In this document: positions 34,995-47,956 of the stretch, in pieces | How positions within the stretch are numbered: position 1 is the first letter of the stretch | How the letters are laid out: the number at the start of each line of letters is the position of its first letter | Assembly: GCA_036346405.1 (NCBI GenBank) | Contig: CM070566.1 | Coordinates: 17,727,533-17,791,532 of the forward strand | From: Phyllostachys edulis | Taxonomy: Eukaryota; Streptophyta; Magnoliopsida; Poales; Poaceae | Direction of reading: 5' to 3' | DNA length: 64,000 bases | Program-made: the position numbers and the translations under genes | Notes under the pieces: model-generated | Databases searched by the model: none | What the model was told of the DNA's origin: nothing | The model's input: only the letters and a program-made list of their open reading frames with translations

Positions 34995-36981
34995 TCATGG
35001 CGGATCAACAACACTGAGTTTAGAGATGTAGAAGCCGTGCTGTGCTCGAGTCTGGGCCTTCGTGAAGAAATCCGCTATCTGAAACTCTGAAGGCACATAC
35101 TGAAGAGCAATCACCTGGTCATACACACAAGACTTCATGAAGGAAGCATCAACACCAATATGCTTGGTGAGCTCATGCTTTACAGGATCAAGGGCAATAC
35201 TGATAGTACCTGTACTGTCTGACAAGAGAGGAGTTGGTGTAGTGACAGAAACACCAAAATCCTCAAGTAACCACCATAGCCAAGTAATCTCTGCTGTCAA
35301 GAGAGCCATAGCTCGCAACTCAGCTTCTACACTCGAACGGGACACTGCAGTATGTTTCTTCGTCTTCCAGGCAACGAGAGAACCACCAAGAAAAACACAG
35401 TAAGCAGAGATAGACCGGCGATCGAGGGATCGCCGCCCAAGTAGCATCCGAATAAGCTCAAGTCAGTAATAAGTCGAGCGTGGAAAGAAGAGACGGCGAG
35501 AGATAGTCCCACGAAGGTATCGCAGAACTCAAGAAGGTGGTCAGAGTGGACCCGAGCGGAGCTGAAACGAATCGACTCGTAATGTGAATCGGATAAGTGA
35601 TATCTGGACGAGTAACAGCAAGGTAGACAAGACTCCCAACAAGATGACGATAGCGAGTTGGATCAGAAAGAGGCTCGCCATCAGAATGTCGGAGGTGAAT
35701 ATTGAGCTCCATAAGAGTCTCAACAGTACGCTGATCAGTGAGAGAGGCGCGATCAAGAAGATCCTGAATATACTTATCTTGGGACATAAAGAAACCATCT
35801 GGAGTGGAAGTAACCTCAATCCCAAGGAAGTAACGAAGAGGACCAAGATCCGACATAAGGAACTGCTCACTAAGACGAGCCTTAACAAAGGCAATGTACT
35901 CAGAATCATCTCCGATAATGATCACATCATAAACATACAGAAGAAGAGTAGTTCGACCACGAGACGAAGTATGGACAAAGAGCGCAGGATCATGATCACT
36001 AGCTGAAAAACCAGCAGCAGTGACCACAGAGGAGAAGCGCTCAAACCAAGCACGAGGGGCTTGCTTAAGGCCATAGAGAGAGCGACTAAGGCGACAAACC
36101 ATGCCATCAGGAACAGAATACCCAGGTGGCAGATGCATGTAGACCTCCTCACGCAACTCGCCATTAAGAAAGGCATTCTTGATATCAAGCTGAGAAACAG
36201 ACCAGTGGCGAACATATGCCACCGCAAGAAGAGTGCGAACAGTGGTCATGTGGGCCACAGGAGCAAAAGTCTCGTCGTAGTCATGACCATGCTCCTGCTG
36301 GAAGCCACAAGCAACAAGACGCGCCTTATATCGCTCAAGAGAGCCATCAGAGCGAGTCTTAATCTTATAGACCCACTTACACGTGATGGGACGAGAGTGA
36401 GATGGAAAAGGAACAAGATCCCAAGTACCAGTACGCTCGAGGGCAGCAATCTCCTTGGCCATGGCATGCTGCCACTCAGGATGAGTAACAGCATCCTGGT
36501 AGGAGACAGGCTCATGAGTAGCTGCACCAGCAAAACCAAAATGGGCAGGGGGCCGAATCGACTGGCGATCGCGGAGAGCGTAGCGAGGGGAAGATGACCC
36601 ATCAGGGGAAGATGGAGCATCAGGAGAAGATGGCTCATCTGGGAGATCCTCAATACGAGGTCGACGAGTGTAGAAGAGAAGGGAAAAAGGTACTGTAGTG
36701 GGAGGAGCCTGAGGAGCCGCAGGAGACGAAGCAAGCGGCAACAACGGCGGAGAGGCCACAGGAGGAATATGTGGAGACTCAGTGGGACGGATGGACGAGG
36801 GCAAGATAGATATAGGTATATCTGGAAAGGTCAAAAAGGACAGAGACTCCACAGAGGAAGCCGAAGGAGAGGCAGGACGTGGGTAGAAGGGGCAAGACTC
36901 GTCGAAAGTCACATCCATCGACCAACAGGATCCCAGCATCGATAGCCCTTGTGCTTGGCACTGTATCCCAGAAAGACACAC
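34995..36981 (-). pseudogene. Copia reverse transcriptase and RNase H
   Basis: The long frame 35458-36981 carries a Pro/Ser-rich linker, then WQHAMAKEIAALERTGTWDL, KTRSDGSLERYKARLVACGF, SVSQLDIKNAFLNGELREEV, SLYGLKQAPRAWFERF and the active-site box LLYVYDVIIIGDD near 35915-35950. Copia RTs have YVDD here, so one catalytic Asp is replaced by Tyr. The RNase H part (34995-35447: SVEAELRAMALLTAEITWLW, KHIGVDASF) is in a different frame, about 10 bp beyond the end of the RT frame. The start of the long frame, near 36920, is also shifted relative to the integrase tail. Confidence 0.93.
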
Positions 36982-36984
36982 TCA

Positions 36985-38416
36985 ACAGACTAAGCAGTCA
37001 GTTTGGTGCGTTCTCGAGGGGCGAGGAGAACATAGCAAACGCAGCCAAACAGATGAAGGGCGGAGTAGTCAGGAAGACCACAAAGATGCTCAAAAGGGAT
37101 CGCACCCTGAAGAGCAGAAGATGGCTGGATGTTGACGAGATAGGTGGCAGTGGAAACAGCCTCAGCCAAAAAGTGGGGTGGAATAGAGGCGGCAATCATT
37201 AGTGCACGAGCCGTCTCAAGGAGGTGACGATGCTTGCGCTCAACGACACCATTCTAAGCATGAGCACCAAGACAAGAGAACTGAGCGAGAGTGCCTTGCT
37301 CAGCAAGGAAGCTGCGCAGGTAACGAGAGAGGTACTCGCCAGCAGAGTCAGCACGAAAGACTCGAATAGGAGTGGAGAACTGTGTGCGAAACATAGTGGC
37401 AAATTGTTTATAGATAGACAAGGTCTCACTACGAGAAGACATGAAATATATCCAAGCGTGGTGAGAGAAATTATCTATAAATATAATATAATATCGATGA
37501 CCCCCTTTCGAAACGAAGGGAGCCGGACCCCAAACATCTTAATGAACAAGATCAAATGGATGCTAAGACACGGACTCACTATGAGGATAAGGAAGCTAAA
37601 TCTGTTTACCTAACATACATCCCTGACAATCTAAAGACATGTCTCCTGAGACAGACCCCAGAAGACCACGATGAACTAAAGACGACAGACGAGATCCACA
37701 CAAATGACCAAGACGGTGATGCTACTACTGGAAAGAGCTGGTAGACGGAGTGGCAGAAGTGGAGAGACTGGCGGCGACGGTGGCAGCGGAAGGAAGGTGG
37801 AGCCAGTCAAGCTCCCAGAGATGCTGTGAGTCAAGGCGCCGATGGCCAGAACCAACCAGAGCTCCCGTGTGGTGGTCCTAAACACAACAAGAGTCAGAGT
37901 CGAGAATGACCCAACAACCAAGGTCAAGATGTCCGCCCAAAGAAAAAGAAGTCAGATGGTAAGGCGAGGAACATGAGCAACAGAGGGAACATGAAAAGAT
38001 GAGTTGCTAAGAGGTCCTCGACCAGAGACAGAAAGAGATGTACCATCAGCAGTAAGAACACTAACAAGAGAATCAAGAGGTGTAATGAAAGATAGAGGGG
38101 AAGAATCAGAAGTCATGTGAAAAGATGCTCCAGAATCAAGAATCCACAGGGAGGTGCCTGACTGTGTAAAGGGTGGTCTCGCAGCGTTCAAGAGTCGAGC
38201 GTAAACCGCAGAACTGCCGAGGAGAGAACAAGCGGCAAGTAGGCATCGAAGTCTGGCTATTTCCTGCTCAGTGAGAGAAACTGCTGAAGGAGTCGATGCA
38301 GACGTCGATGTAGAAGCACCAGTGCCAGTGTTAGTAGAAGAACAGTGTGAAAGATGCCGCTGCTTCTTATAGCACTAGGACTCAACGTGGCCGACCTTGT
38401 CGCAGTAATAGCAGTG
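36985..38416 (-). pseudogene. Copia integrase, protease and zinc knuckle remnants
   Basis: The minus strand encodes integrase pieces ([20 protein letters not shown] at 37254-37442; SIPPHFLAEAVSTATYLVNI and LHLFGCVCYVL at 36990-37199), a protease with the active-site box WILDSGASFHMT (37952-38191), and a gag zinc knuckle, CYYCDKVGHVES then a stop, then CY (38371-38416). The TAG inside the knuckle and several frame changes between pieces show that this polyprotein is dead as sequenced. Confidence 0.88.
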
Positions 38417-39412
38417 AGGACGGCCACCGCCAGATGGAGGCATGCCACCACCACTGTGGCGGCCACGAGGAGACATGTCTTTCAAGCGTGGAGCGATCGG
38501 TGTAGCAGTGGACGAGCGGCGAAAGCACGGAGGGAGTGGCATCGCATCAAGACCACTCGGGAGCTTGTTCGAGAATGGGATCGCAATGATGGAATGGTTA
38601 TTGGTAGGTCATACCGACGACGCGGCGACCAAGACAACGAAGTCTAACAGCTGGCGCTGGACGGCACGGTGGTTAGAGCTATATTTTTTTTCTCTTTTCC
38701 TTTAATTGGGCGGCTCACGCAAAAACCAACCGAAGCTCGCCGCCGCCGACGAAAGAAAAACGGAACTAGGGTTCCCTTTGGCGGCTTTGGCGTGGCGGCG
38801 GCGGGTCTTCTGCCGGCGGAAGAATGGGCGGCTTTGGCGGCAACGGCGTTTCGGCCGATCCGGATCCCGGCGGCCTTGGCGACAACGGCGACGACGGCAG
38901 CGCGGCGTTTGGGCGATCGCGATCCCTAAGCGAAGTTCCCCGGGCGGCAATGGGGCCTCGAAGCGACGTGGCGAGCTCGGCAGATCCGGGCGGAGTAAGT
39001 GGCGTCGATGAGGCGCGGGATACCGAGGCTCCGCGACGCTGAGCAAGCGGAGAAGGCGCGGCGTCGCGAGGCGCGCGCAGCGCGGGCGGCAGCGAGCGAT
39101 GGACGAGGCGGTCGGAGGCGGCGTCGGCGAGGCGCGGCGCCGAGGCTCGCAGACGTTGGTCCGGCTGGAGGCTCAAGACGTTGGTCCGGCTGGAGGCTCC
39201 GGGCCGAGCGAAGCGTGAACGAGGCGGCCGGGGCGGCATTATGAAGTTCTTGTGCCGAGGCCGGCGTGGGCGGATTGCTACTGGGTGGCTTAGACCGGAT
39301 CTGAGGAAGAAGAGGCTTGGCTGGGGACAGTGACGGCGGCGGCTAGGGAAGCCGGCGGCGGCGGCTTCCGCAGGGAGGATGAGTTGCGCGTCCGGGAGAG
39401 GAAAACCTAATT
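38417..39412 (-). other. GC-rich leader / gag region of the copia element
   Basis: About 1 kb between the primer site and the zinc knuckle, where gag should lie. A recognisable copia gag is missing. Instead, very GC-rich DNA encodes a minus-strand Pro/Arg/Ser-rich frame from about 39240 (MPPRPPRSRFARPG) to 38766, with the words acgttggtccggctggaggc repeated in tandem at about 39153 and 39177. It may be an untranslated leader, a decayed gag or an acquired sequence. Confidence 0.45.
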
Positions 39413-39425
39413 GGTTCTGATACCA
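39413..39425 (-). promoter_or_regulatory. Primer-binding site of the copia element
   Basis: Element-sense TGGTATCAGAACC, directly next to the 5' LTR at 39426, matches initiator tRNA-Met as in many plant copia elements. Confidence 0.88.
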
Positions 39426-39555
39426 TGTTAGGAATAGCAACTTGTATTTCCAAGGGGCCAAAGGGCCAGTATATATACACAAAGTACAGGTGGTGAATAT
39501 GCAAATAACCCCTTATAACAATGGGGAATAACACACTATACATATATCTCTAACA
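39426..39555 (-). repeat. 5' LTR of the copia element (130 bp)
   Basis: TGTTAGGAATAG to CTCTAACA on the plus strand. It contains agtatatatacacaaagtac, shared by all three copia LTRs in this window and carrying the only TATA-like run. Confidence 0.9.
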
Positions 39556-41202
39556 ATCCCGAACTCTATGTGTTTACTAAGCTAGTTCGATGATCAGTGG
39601 CTAGCATAGTGGCTAGCATACATATATTGTATCGTTGCATCACATACATACACGAATATAAAAAATAGAGTAGCACATAATATTAAGAAGGCCAACATAA
39701 GTTGTTATGACCAAGTTTTACACAAAAGGGGTCAATCGGCCAAATGTTCACACATAAGAGCACTCGATTGACCAAATGTTCACACATAAGAGTACTTGCA
39801 GCGGAAATTAAATGATAATAAAAGGATAATGGGCCCATTTGATATGTCTTGACCCACAGGCAACCGGCTGGGTTTACGCCCTAGAATTTAGTGTCGTCCT
39901 CTCCAAACCCCGCGATATAAAAGGAACCGACCGAGGGGGCTTCTTTAAGCTTCACTGATAGTGTTCAACAAGCAAATGTGAGTACAAAATTGTACTATAC
40001 AAGACTTTAAGCAAACAGATTAATACATGCAAGCTATAACAAGGAGTGGCGGTCCTAACTAGTTTCTTTTGCATAAAGCAAGTTTTATTTGCAATAGAGA
40101 TAGTACCATTTAAAGAGCAATTTTACAAAATCATAAGACTTTCATAAAAACTAATATATGAGCATAAGATTAATAATAAACAATGGCTATCCTGCGCCAC
40201 ACCAGATATCTAGCGACGATCCTTTGTCAAAACTTGGAAGTGGAGGTTACCATCTCCCGTACGATTTCCAAATTAATTTGAAAACCAGAAATTCTAACAA
40301 AGTGTGGTATCACCAAGCGATGTCTACAACCGGGGACACGACTATTCTAATAGATTGAGATCTCACTTTGTAGAGGATATATAACTTTACCCACATGATA
40401 TAACCAACTCATAATGTCCGCACACACTCAACATGATAGAGTGCGACTGAGAGGCTATAACGAGGCCTTTACGAATATCTTACCCCAACAATAAACCACC
40501 CTATGAGCTAGGTCCTCAAGATATGGACGTTCTTTCCATCACCGAGAGGGCTCATAGTTGTGTTGGAAGGCCTTGTGTGAATGTGCAAGAGCCCCAACGG
40601 ACATGGAGTCCCATTACCATGCTTGCACTGCCACGGATGAATAACTCATCCCTACATGCGGTTTAATACTAGAACACAACAAGTTATTTAGCCAAGTCAA
40701 TCTCATACTAGGACATGTGGTTGCACTAGAATGCTTGGTTCAACGACATTAAAGTTTGGTCCTTAGTGACCCGGACGAGACTACCACAAACCATAATCTC
40801 GTGCAAACTCCACTCGTCCAAGTCTAAACCATTTTATTTTTATTTGTGCTAACAAATTAATTGAAAGGTAACCCTCTGTCCGTAGTAAATTGACACCCAT
40901 TTCCAAAGTCTCCAAAATTTTATTCTACCATAATCCATCGTCTTTACCATTATTGACCTAAGAATGGCTAAGCATATGACACAAATATCACTCTAGAACT
41001 CCACAAATATTCACAACAGTAGTGTATAATATTCCAAAGGCGTCAACAACAAGGACATCAATTTTTCTAGGATAGGTTCAATGCAACAACTGACAATAAC
41101 GATGTCCTAAATATAAACAAAACAATTTAACAGCAATAAACATGCATAATAGTTTGAGTAAGGCAATATACATAGCATTGCAAATATAGTTGAGTAAGAC
41201 AA

Positions 41203-44200
41203 TGTCGAATCTGGGAGCGAAGGATCCCGGATTCTCCGTATTTCATACACTAGTTCAAGAATAGCTAGTGTATACAGTCAACAATAGTGATAGCAAAATT
41301 ATATCATGCATTTATTAATTGATAATCAGAGTTTATTACATAATTAGGCACAAGGCCAAAATAAAGGACGGCAGAAGCAAAATAAATAAGTAGGCCACAC
41401 GATTTGCCACAAGCAATCATTTGGGGGCGTAGCCTATTCGTCCTAATCCTCACCGTCTTGGTAAAATTTTTCACTTGAATAGATATTATTCAGCAAGAGT
41501 GAACACAACTTCTGTGCTCGCAAGTTACACCTAATAACAGAATATAATGCATGCAAGTGTAATCAAATGAGGGTTTATAGGGTTCTTTTGCATAAAGCAG
41601 CATTTTCAATTTTAAATACTCATACTAAGTTGTAAGGTAGTTTTTAATCTATAGCTAAAATCCAAATTTTAAATTGACACTTTTATAGTGGATAACCTCG
41701 ATACATGAGTGGTGAAGGATACCCTCCTATCACATGGCTAACCGCCCAATTTTACCACAAGGATTATCCATCCTAAAATCTTGTGTTAAGTTCATTTTAA
41801 AAACAAAACCAATTTCTAACTTGAGTAGCTTTGCTTAGCATGTCCATGACCGTGAACACGGCTATTCGAATAGTTTTACACTCTGCAGATGTTGTACAAC
41901 TTTACCCACATGACACAACTTGTATAGTTTAATTGGTATCCGTCGATACCGCTACTCACTACCTTAGGTATGCAGTCTAGAGCATGTGTCAAGGCCTTTA
42001 CAAAGCGCTATTCCACCATAGTCCTGCCTCGCTAAGGATTCGCTTCCTCTGGACTAACCATCCGCCGGATTTAAGCCCCCTCTCGCGCCAGGTGGGAATA
42101 CATGAAAGTAGGTCGTACAGACACCCATACAACCGGATGGCACGACCACGGGGAAACATTGCAAATTAGTTAGCCAAGTTTTTCCCACTCAGGACATGTA
42201 GTAGTACGACGGGGCACAGCAAAATATGCTCGAAGACTGGTCCTTAATCGACTTGGGCAACATTCCACAACCCTAGACTCGATCATAGAAATGAATCGAT
42301 CCTGTGTATCGACTTGCACCATACCAACATCCATTATGCCCAAGTCTAAACCATTATTTTATTTCACAAGTAAAATCATTTTCTAAACTCTCTATGGTAA
42401 CTCAATACCATAGACTCAATTTAAATCAAATTTCAATATTTTGGCTAAAACTCCCCAAATACAAGACTTTGGTCTAAGCATGATCTAAGCATATAATCTT
42501 TGAAATTTTAATTTATTTTATCTATGGTGACAAAGGGATGACAAATCAACATCAACATTGGCCATACAAAGGAAATAGATTAACTAGGAATTTTAAAATA
42601 GGAATTAACATAACTGAACAGAATTATGTATGCAATAATAATTTAAAACAGAATTAAATAATTTAAAATAATAGGATCAACATGTTCAAGGGTATAACTT
42701 GCCTTACTCGAAGAACTCTTTTTCTTCTAATTGAAATTCACTAGATTCATCAAAATCTATACGTGAAAATAAGCCAAATTCAAATAATACTCAAATAAAT
42801 TCAATTAAAAATTCAAATTAACTCCAAATTAAATTATTTTGGTTCCGTTAGCTAGATCTTGAATTTATACGAATTTAGAAATTTGAATCGATGAAATCGG
42901 AGTTCGTATGAAGAAGAACGAACTCCCGGAAGTTTGAAAATCACATGAAATGATGAAATTGGATTTTTTTGGAATTTAAGGAATTATTTTTATAAAGGAA
43001 AATCAGATTATTGCGTCATGCTGACGTCATCGGTTGATTTTGATTTTCCGGTCGAATTAATTTTGTAAAGGAAAACAGATTTGATTCACTAACATGTGGG
43101 CCCGGGTGTTGTGGACCGGGTCCACGGAGTTTGAAGTTGGTCCATCATAGACTAGGCGTGCGGGACTGCGTGGCGCTTGCCACGCAAGCAGCTGTGGGCT
43201 GCCACATGGCAGCCAAGCAAGCAAAAGTGACGAGGTGGCGGCCACATCAGTACAACACCGGCGCCGGCGCACAGTGACCAATGGTCGCTGCGGACTGGAG
43301 GCACGACGGCGACCGACGGGGAGTGGAATAGAGAGAGGGGAACACGGGGAATGATTCTACCTTGCTCGGGCAGCCGGAGGAGGACGGAGGTGACCGGTGG
43401 TGAGGAGAGAGCGGCGGCGAGATCTCGGCTCCGGCAAACTTGTGACTCCGACGGTGTTCCTTGGCGAAGGAGAGGTGGAAGGGGTTGGCGTTGGTGCGGT
43501 GAAGCTACTCGTATCAATCGTGAAGCCGAGCTCCCATTGCTTTGATGGAAAAAGCTCGCTGGAGTTTGAGGGGAGGGAGAGGTGGAAGGGGTTCTAGAGC
43601 TCACAGGAGAGGAGATGTAGGCGAGGAATGAGTGATGGGTGAATTTGCGGTGCCGAGGAGCCCTTTTATAGGGTGAGAGGCATGGAGGAGGGAGGGGGTG
43701 GAGCGACCGTTACACGCCGCAGATGGTGGCAGTGAACAAGCGAGTAAAGGCCATTAAGGATGGGAATAATGGTCAAAATTGGCACGAGTGTAAATGGGGG
43801 TTGTTATGGTGTCGAATCCGCGAAGAATCGGGGAGGAATGAGCGCGCATTCAAAGATCCTTGGTGCGGTAATGGCGGTCGGATGTAAGGTTGAAGAAGGG
43901 GAGGGGGGTGATGAACCCGATAGGCGAGCTCGGCTTGGCAGTGAGATGGAGCGGGAGGAGGTGGGGAAGCATGGTGGCCTGGTAAGTGGGAGGAAGCGGT
44001 AGGGCGCGGGCATGGGCCGAGCACGGAAATGGGCCACGGGAGAGAATTTCAGCCCGAAACAATAAAGGGGATTTAGATTGATTTTTGAATTTCAGAAATT
44101 GAAACAAATCAAGATAGCTTTTACATAATAGTAAATAAAGTCCAAAAATTATGAGAAAATTCACAGAAATTTCCTGAGTCATTTTGGACGTAAATAAAAT

Positions 44201-44466
44201 ATTTCCAATTCATAATTGGTAATTAATTTTGCAAATTATTTATTTCGTCCTTAACATAATTTGGGAAAAACTTTTAAAATTCCGTAAAATTCAAGAAATT
44301 AACTACATTTTATTTTTAACTTTAAATTCAATAAAACCTCGGAAAAATCAATAAATTTTTATTTTTGATTTTTAAAACTTAGGAGATTCAAGAAAACACT
44401 ATTGAAACTCAAGAAATCCAATAAAATAATAAATTTTATTTCGCAATAGAACTTTGGGATGTTACA
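41203..44466 (-). mobile_element. Solo gypsy LTR (3264 bp)
   Basis: Runs on the plus strand from TGTCGAATCTGGGAGCG to GGGATGTTACA with a perfect GACAA duplication (41198-41202 and 44467-44471). It is a diverged relative of the chromovirus LTR at 10834 (same opening, GCATAAAGCAGCA, the palindrome CTATTCGAATAG at 41862, and a GC-rich segment at 43100-44030). The frames within the GC-rich part are not conserved with its relatives, so no protein is called. Confidence 0.9.
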
Positions 44467-44929
44467 GACAATATACATAGCGTTGCAAATATAGGATCAA
44501 CATGGTCAAATGGGGTTCTTGCCTTGCTCATTGAACACTTGGTCTTTCTCTGGACCAACTTCGGAGGTTTCCGGTGTGTCGGTATCTAAACGAGAAAGCC
44601 AAGAACACAAATAAATACCAAATAAATTCAAACAGAAGCAAAAAATCATGACTTTTGCACAGGAATAGAGCTCATGATTTTATAAAAATTTAGAGAAACA
44701 AATCGCGTCAATCGGAGTTCGTATGAGAGCGAATGGGCCTTCAGAGGTTTTGCTGGGAGAGAAAATCTGAGGAAAAAGAAGAGAGAAAGTACTATGTGCC
44801 AGGGTTTCAGATTTTGATTTATTTTCTATTTTTATTTCTAAAGGATATCCGCGGTTAATTGCGTCATTATATTGATAGGTGGCACTAGTCTACGGTGAAC
44901 TTATTTCACTGACGTATCAACTGTGCAGT

Positions 44930-47900
44930 TGTTAGGATCCAAATATACAAATCCGGACCCTCTGTGTATTATGAACTAGTCCTATGATCAATAGCCTGCT
45001 CACAAGTAACAACATCGATAAAATACCATCTATTCAACGAATTAACTAAAAAGGTAGCAAAATAGTAATAAATAGTAACAACTGGACCTTATGGTTAACG
45101 TTTACTTAACTTGCCACGTAGAGCTTAAGAAACAAATGGAACTCTTGCAGCAAAAAATAGATAACCTATGGTAGCCATCTGACATGCCCACATGCAATCA
45201 AGTAGGGACCGCATCCTAGTTCGTAAAGTCTTCAAAGTACCCCTCCTTGTAGAACTCTTGAGTAGCTTGACCTTCTTCAATTAAGCAACAATGTATATAG
45301 CCATAAGTACATAAAGTACTCAATAAGTCATAGGGAACAATATGCAAATATTATTCATGTAAGGTTTGAAGTAAGGAATAGTTGTATGGTTATTTTGCAG
45401 AATGCAATAGTGACAGTAAATAGATTGTAAAGCGTAAGTTGAAAGACATAATAAATGAAGTATACAATTACTTTGAAATAACCAGTGAACTATCCGTTCA
45501 CTTTCCATCCATTTCACCATCCAAATATTTTATGAAAATTCTATACCTCATGTGAAATTTCTAAGCATAGTCCATAATCAGGGACACGGCTGTTCGAACA
45601 GTTTTAGCACTCTATAGAGGTTGTACAACTATAATAAACATAATATATCGACCAAGACACTTCTGTAGGCGTGCGACTAAGTAATTATCACAAGGCATTT
45701 ACAAAGCTGTCTTAACCCAGTTCTGTCTGCTAAGGTTTCACCACTGAAGGGTTACATCCACCACAGTTGCCCCCTCTCTTGCGCCAAGTGAATCTACCCG
45801 TGTATCCCGGAACACACACCACCACATGGTAGAACAAAAATCAAGACATTGCAAAATAGTCGGTCAGGTACATCCCATACTGAACAAGTTGTTGTACGAT
45901 ATGACCCAGTTCAATGGTGCACAAGATTTAAATCTTTAGTGATTACTCAGGCGAGACCACCTCATCCAAAATGTGCAACCCACACCCCCTTTATTGTACG
46001 ATCAATCACCTGAGTATGAAACCATTTTATTCAATTAGGACCAATGGCATCCTTTGCCGTGGCACAACAAGTTTTAACAACAGTGGCTATCCGCCACGAT
46101 TAACCTTGTGAATAGGAGCCAATCGTACAACTAAGCATGGATAAGCATAACTATGTCACCAATATTGGTATTTTAATTATGTCCAACTAATAGCAACCCA
46201 ACTTATGGTGTCAAAGGATATATGGCATTTACAATAATCAAGGCAGCATAATGTCAATTAGGTAATTAGCTATTCCCAGAAACATTTGATATAAAAGTAG
46301 CATGCATGTTGATATAAATCAATATACATTTGCAATACTAGGTTTAACATGATCAAAGGACCATGACTTACGTTCGTTGAAGATTGGGGTTAGACTGGTC
46401 TGGCTTCGACAACGTCGAACTCTATACGTGCAAAACGAGACAAATAAATAACAATACATCTAAATAAAATCCATAAAATATAAAATTTGTACTATTAGAT
46501 ATTACGAATTTAGATGAATTTAGGAAAAAGAATCAACTAAATCGGAGTTCGTATGAAAGAGAACGAGCATCAGAAAGTTTATCAGATTGAAAAATCCTGG
46601 AAATTGAGAGGGGCCGGAATATTCCTTTCGGAATTAAAGGATTAAATCAAAAGAGCTGACAAGTGGAGCCCAATTGCTAGTGAGAGAGAGAGAGGAACAG
46701 AGAGGATGACAAGTGGGGACCACCTGTCAATGAGAGAGAGATAGAAACATAGGGAAAAATAGGGGAGGTGGCCGGCAGCTCAGAATGGTGGCGCTAGCGG
46801 CGAGGGAGCGGCCGACGACGGGCAAAATGGAACCCCGGCGGGGTGGTGGTCCTCTGGGTGGTGGCGGCGTGGCCGGGGCAGCACCGTGGCGGCGACGGCT
46901 GTCGGACCCGAAATGGCCTGGTGACGGGGAACAATGGTGGCGAAGGTGAAGCCCACGGTGATATCCATCAGGAAGAGGGAGTACTAGGGGTGCTCATGAT
47001 GGCAATGGACGAGGTCAAAGCTCATCAGAGAGGAAATAATTTCAATGGTGGTGGTAAAGACCCGAGTTGAAGAAGATGGTGTGGTCCGACCGATTCACTC
47101 ACGAAATTAAATGGTGCACAATGACGTGGATGTCAAAGCAAAGCTCACCAGAAATGATGATGACCACAGCGTAGCGCTACGGAGCACGCGCATCGGAGCC
47201 AAAGACGAAAGTGGTGTTCTGGGCGACTTAGTGGAGGAAAGGCTTGGGGAAAGGGGAAAATGGAAACGACACAGAGAGGGAAAGAGCATGGCACAGATAG
47301 GAGGGGTTAAAACGATGGAAGGAGTGCGCTCTACACGGTGAGAATCTCGCAGGTCATGGTGGTCGTGGCGTCACATTGGCGAGGACGGGACGGCTTGGGC
47401 AGGCGTGCTAGGGGTCGGCGGTGGCTTAGCTTTGCGCTGCGAGGCGTGCAGGGGGCAACGGCGGCGTCACGGATTTTGGCATGCGTTGGACCATGCGCTT
47501 GGTGGATGAAGCTTCCTAGCATGTGGGCCCTAGCCTACTAGTCAGAAACTGCGGCGAGAGGCAACGGAGAGAAACTGTCAATGCAAAAATATGCCGACAC
47601 AAAGAGAACGGGAAAAGGAAAGCGGCTCGGGCGGCAGCGATGGCTGGGCCGGAGTTGGGCCAAAACAGTAGATGGGCTGGGCCGAGGATTACTCTTACGG
47701 CCTGGGAACGATTGTGATTTCGAAATTATTTTTGAACTAATTTAATCCCAGAAATTAAGTTTGAGCTCAGAAAATTATCAAACTTGCTCCAATTTTTTTA
47801 ATTTTTTTTGCAGAGACACGTTAGAGTATTTAGAGCTCAAATAAATTATTGCCAGGCTCGGGTTAACTTTCAATTAATTTTTGAAAATCCACAGAAAATT

Positions 47901-47956
47901 CAGAAATGATGACTTTGAAATTAACAGCAACATTTTGAGAATTTTGGGATGTTACA
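44930..47956 (-). mobile_element. Gypsy-type LTR (about 3.0 kb), no target duplication found
   Basis: Runs from TGTTAGGATCC to GGGATGTTACA. It shares the LTR layout of its neighbours: ATGATCAATAGCC opening, GGGACACGG plus palindrome CTGTTCGAACAG at 45590, and GC-rich 46620-47710. Its flanks are GCAGT and CTTGG, so there is no target duplication. It abuts a truncated, related LTR on its left, which suggests a deletion or illegitimate recombination. Confidence 0.7.

Larger units (their letters stand above)
34842..39555 (-). mobile_element. Ty1/copia retrotransposon with very short LTRs
   Basis: A 4.7-kb element with LTRs 34842-34982 and 39426-39555 (TGTTAGGAATAG...CTCTAACA) and a perfect target duplication ATCCC (34837-34841 and 39556-39560). 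Minus orientation is fixed by the primer site at 39413-39425 and the polypurine tract at 34983-34990. Order on the minus strand is degraded gag, zinc knuckle, protease, integrase, RT, RNase H, the copia order. It is not autonomous, because several stops and shifts are present and the RT active site is altered. Confidence 0.93.
34832..44929 (-). mobile_element. Gypsy-type LTR fragment hosting two later insertions
   Basis: Segments 34832-34841, 39561-41202 and 44472-44929 join, once the two insertions are removed, into one LTR-like sequence starting TGTTCATCCCGAACTC. Its layout parallels the other gypsy LTRs here (opening ATCC..GAAC, GCATAAAGC box, GGACACG palindrome box, tttacccaca). It contains a 25-bp direct repeat, aatatacatagc[a/g]ttgcaaatatag, on either side of the second insertion. 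The GC-rich part and the terminal TGTTACA expected at its right end are absent, so it is truncated at 44929, where another LTR begins. Confidence 0.6.

Noticed and set aside
35584..37744. Plus-strand frames of 100-178 codons at 35.6-37.7 kb
   Set aside because: They are antisense to the copia pol, which explains the sequence with family motifs.
43057..44182. Frames of 60-150 codons in the solo LTR
   Set aside because: Same reason: composition-driven frames within an LTR, different in each related copy.
46625..47720. Frames in the GC-rich part of the LTR at 44930-47956
   Set aside because: They sit where related LTRs have non-conserved GC-rich sequence, and there is no domain.
34832..47956. 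Reading 34832 and 47956 as the outer ends of one retrotransposon with two LTRs
   Set aside because: The two LTRs differ too much to be a pair, no primer site or internal domain lies between them, and flanks CGGGA and CTTGG do not match.
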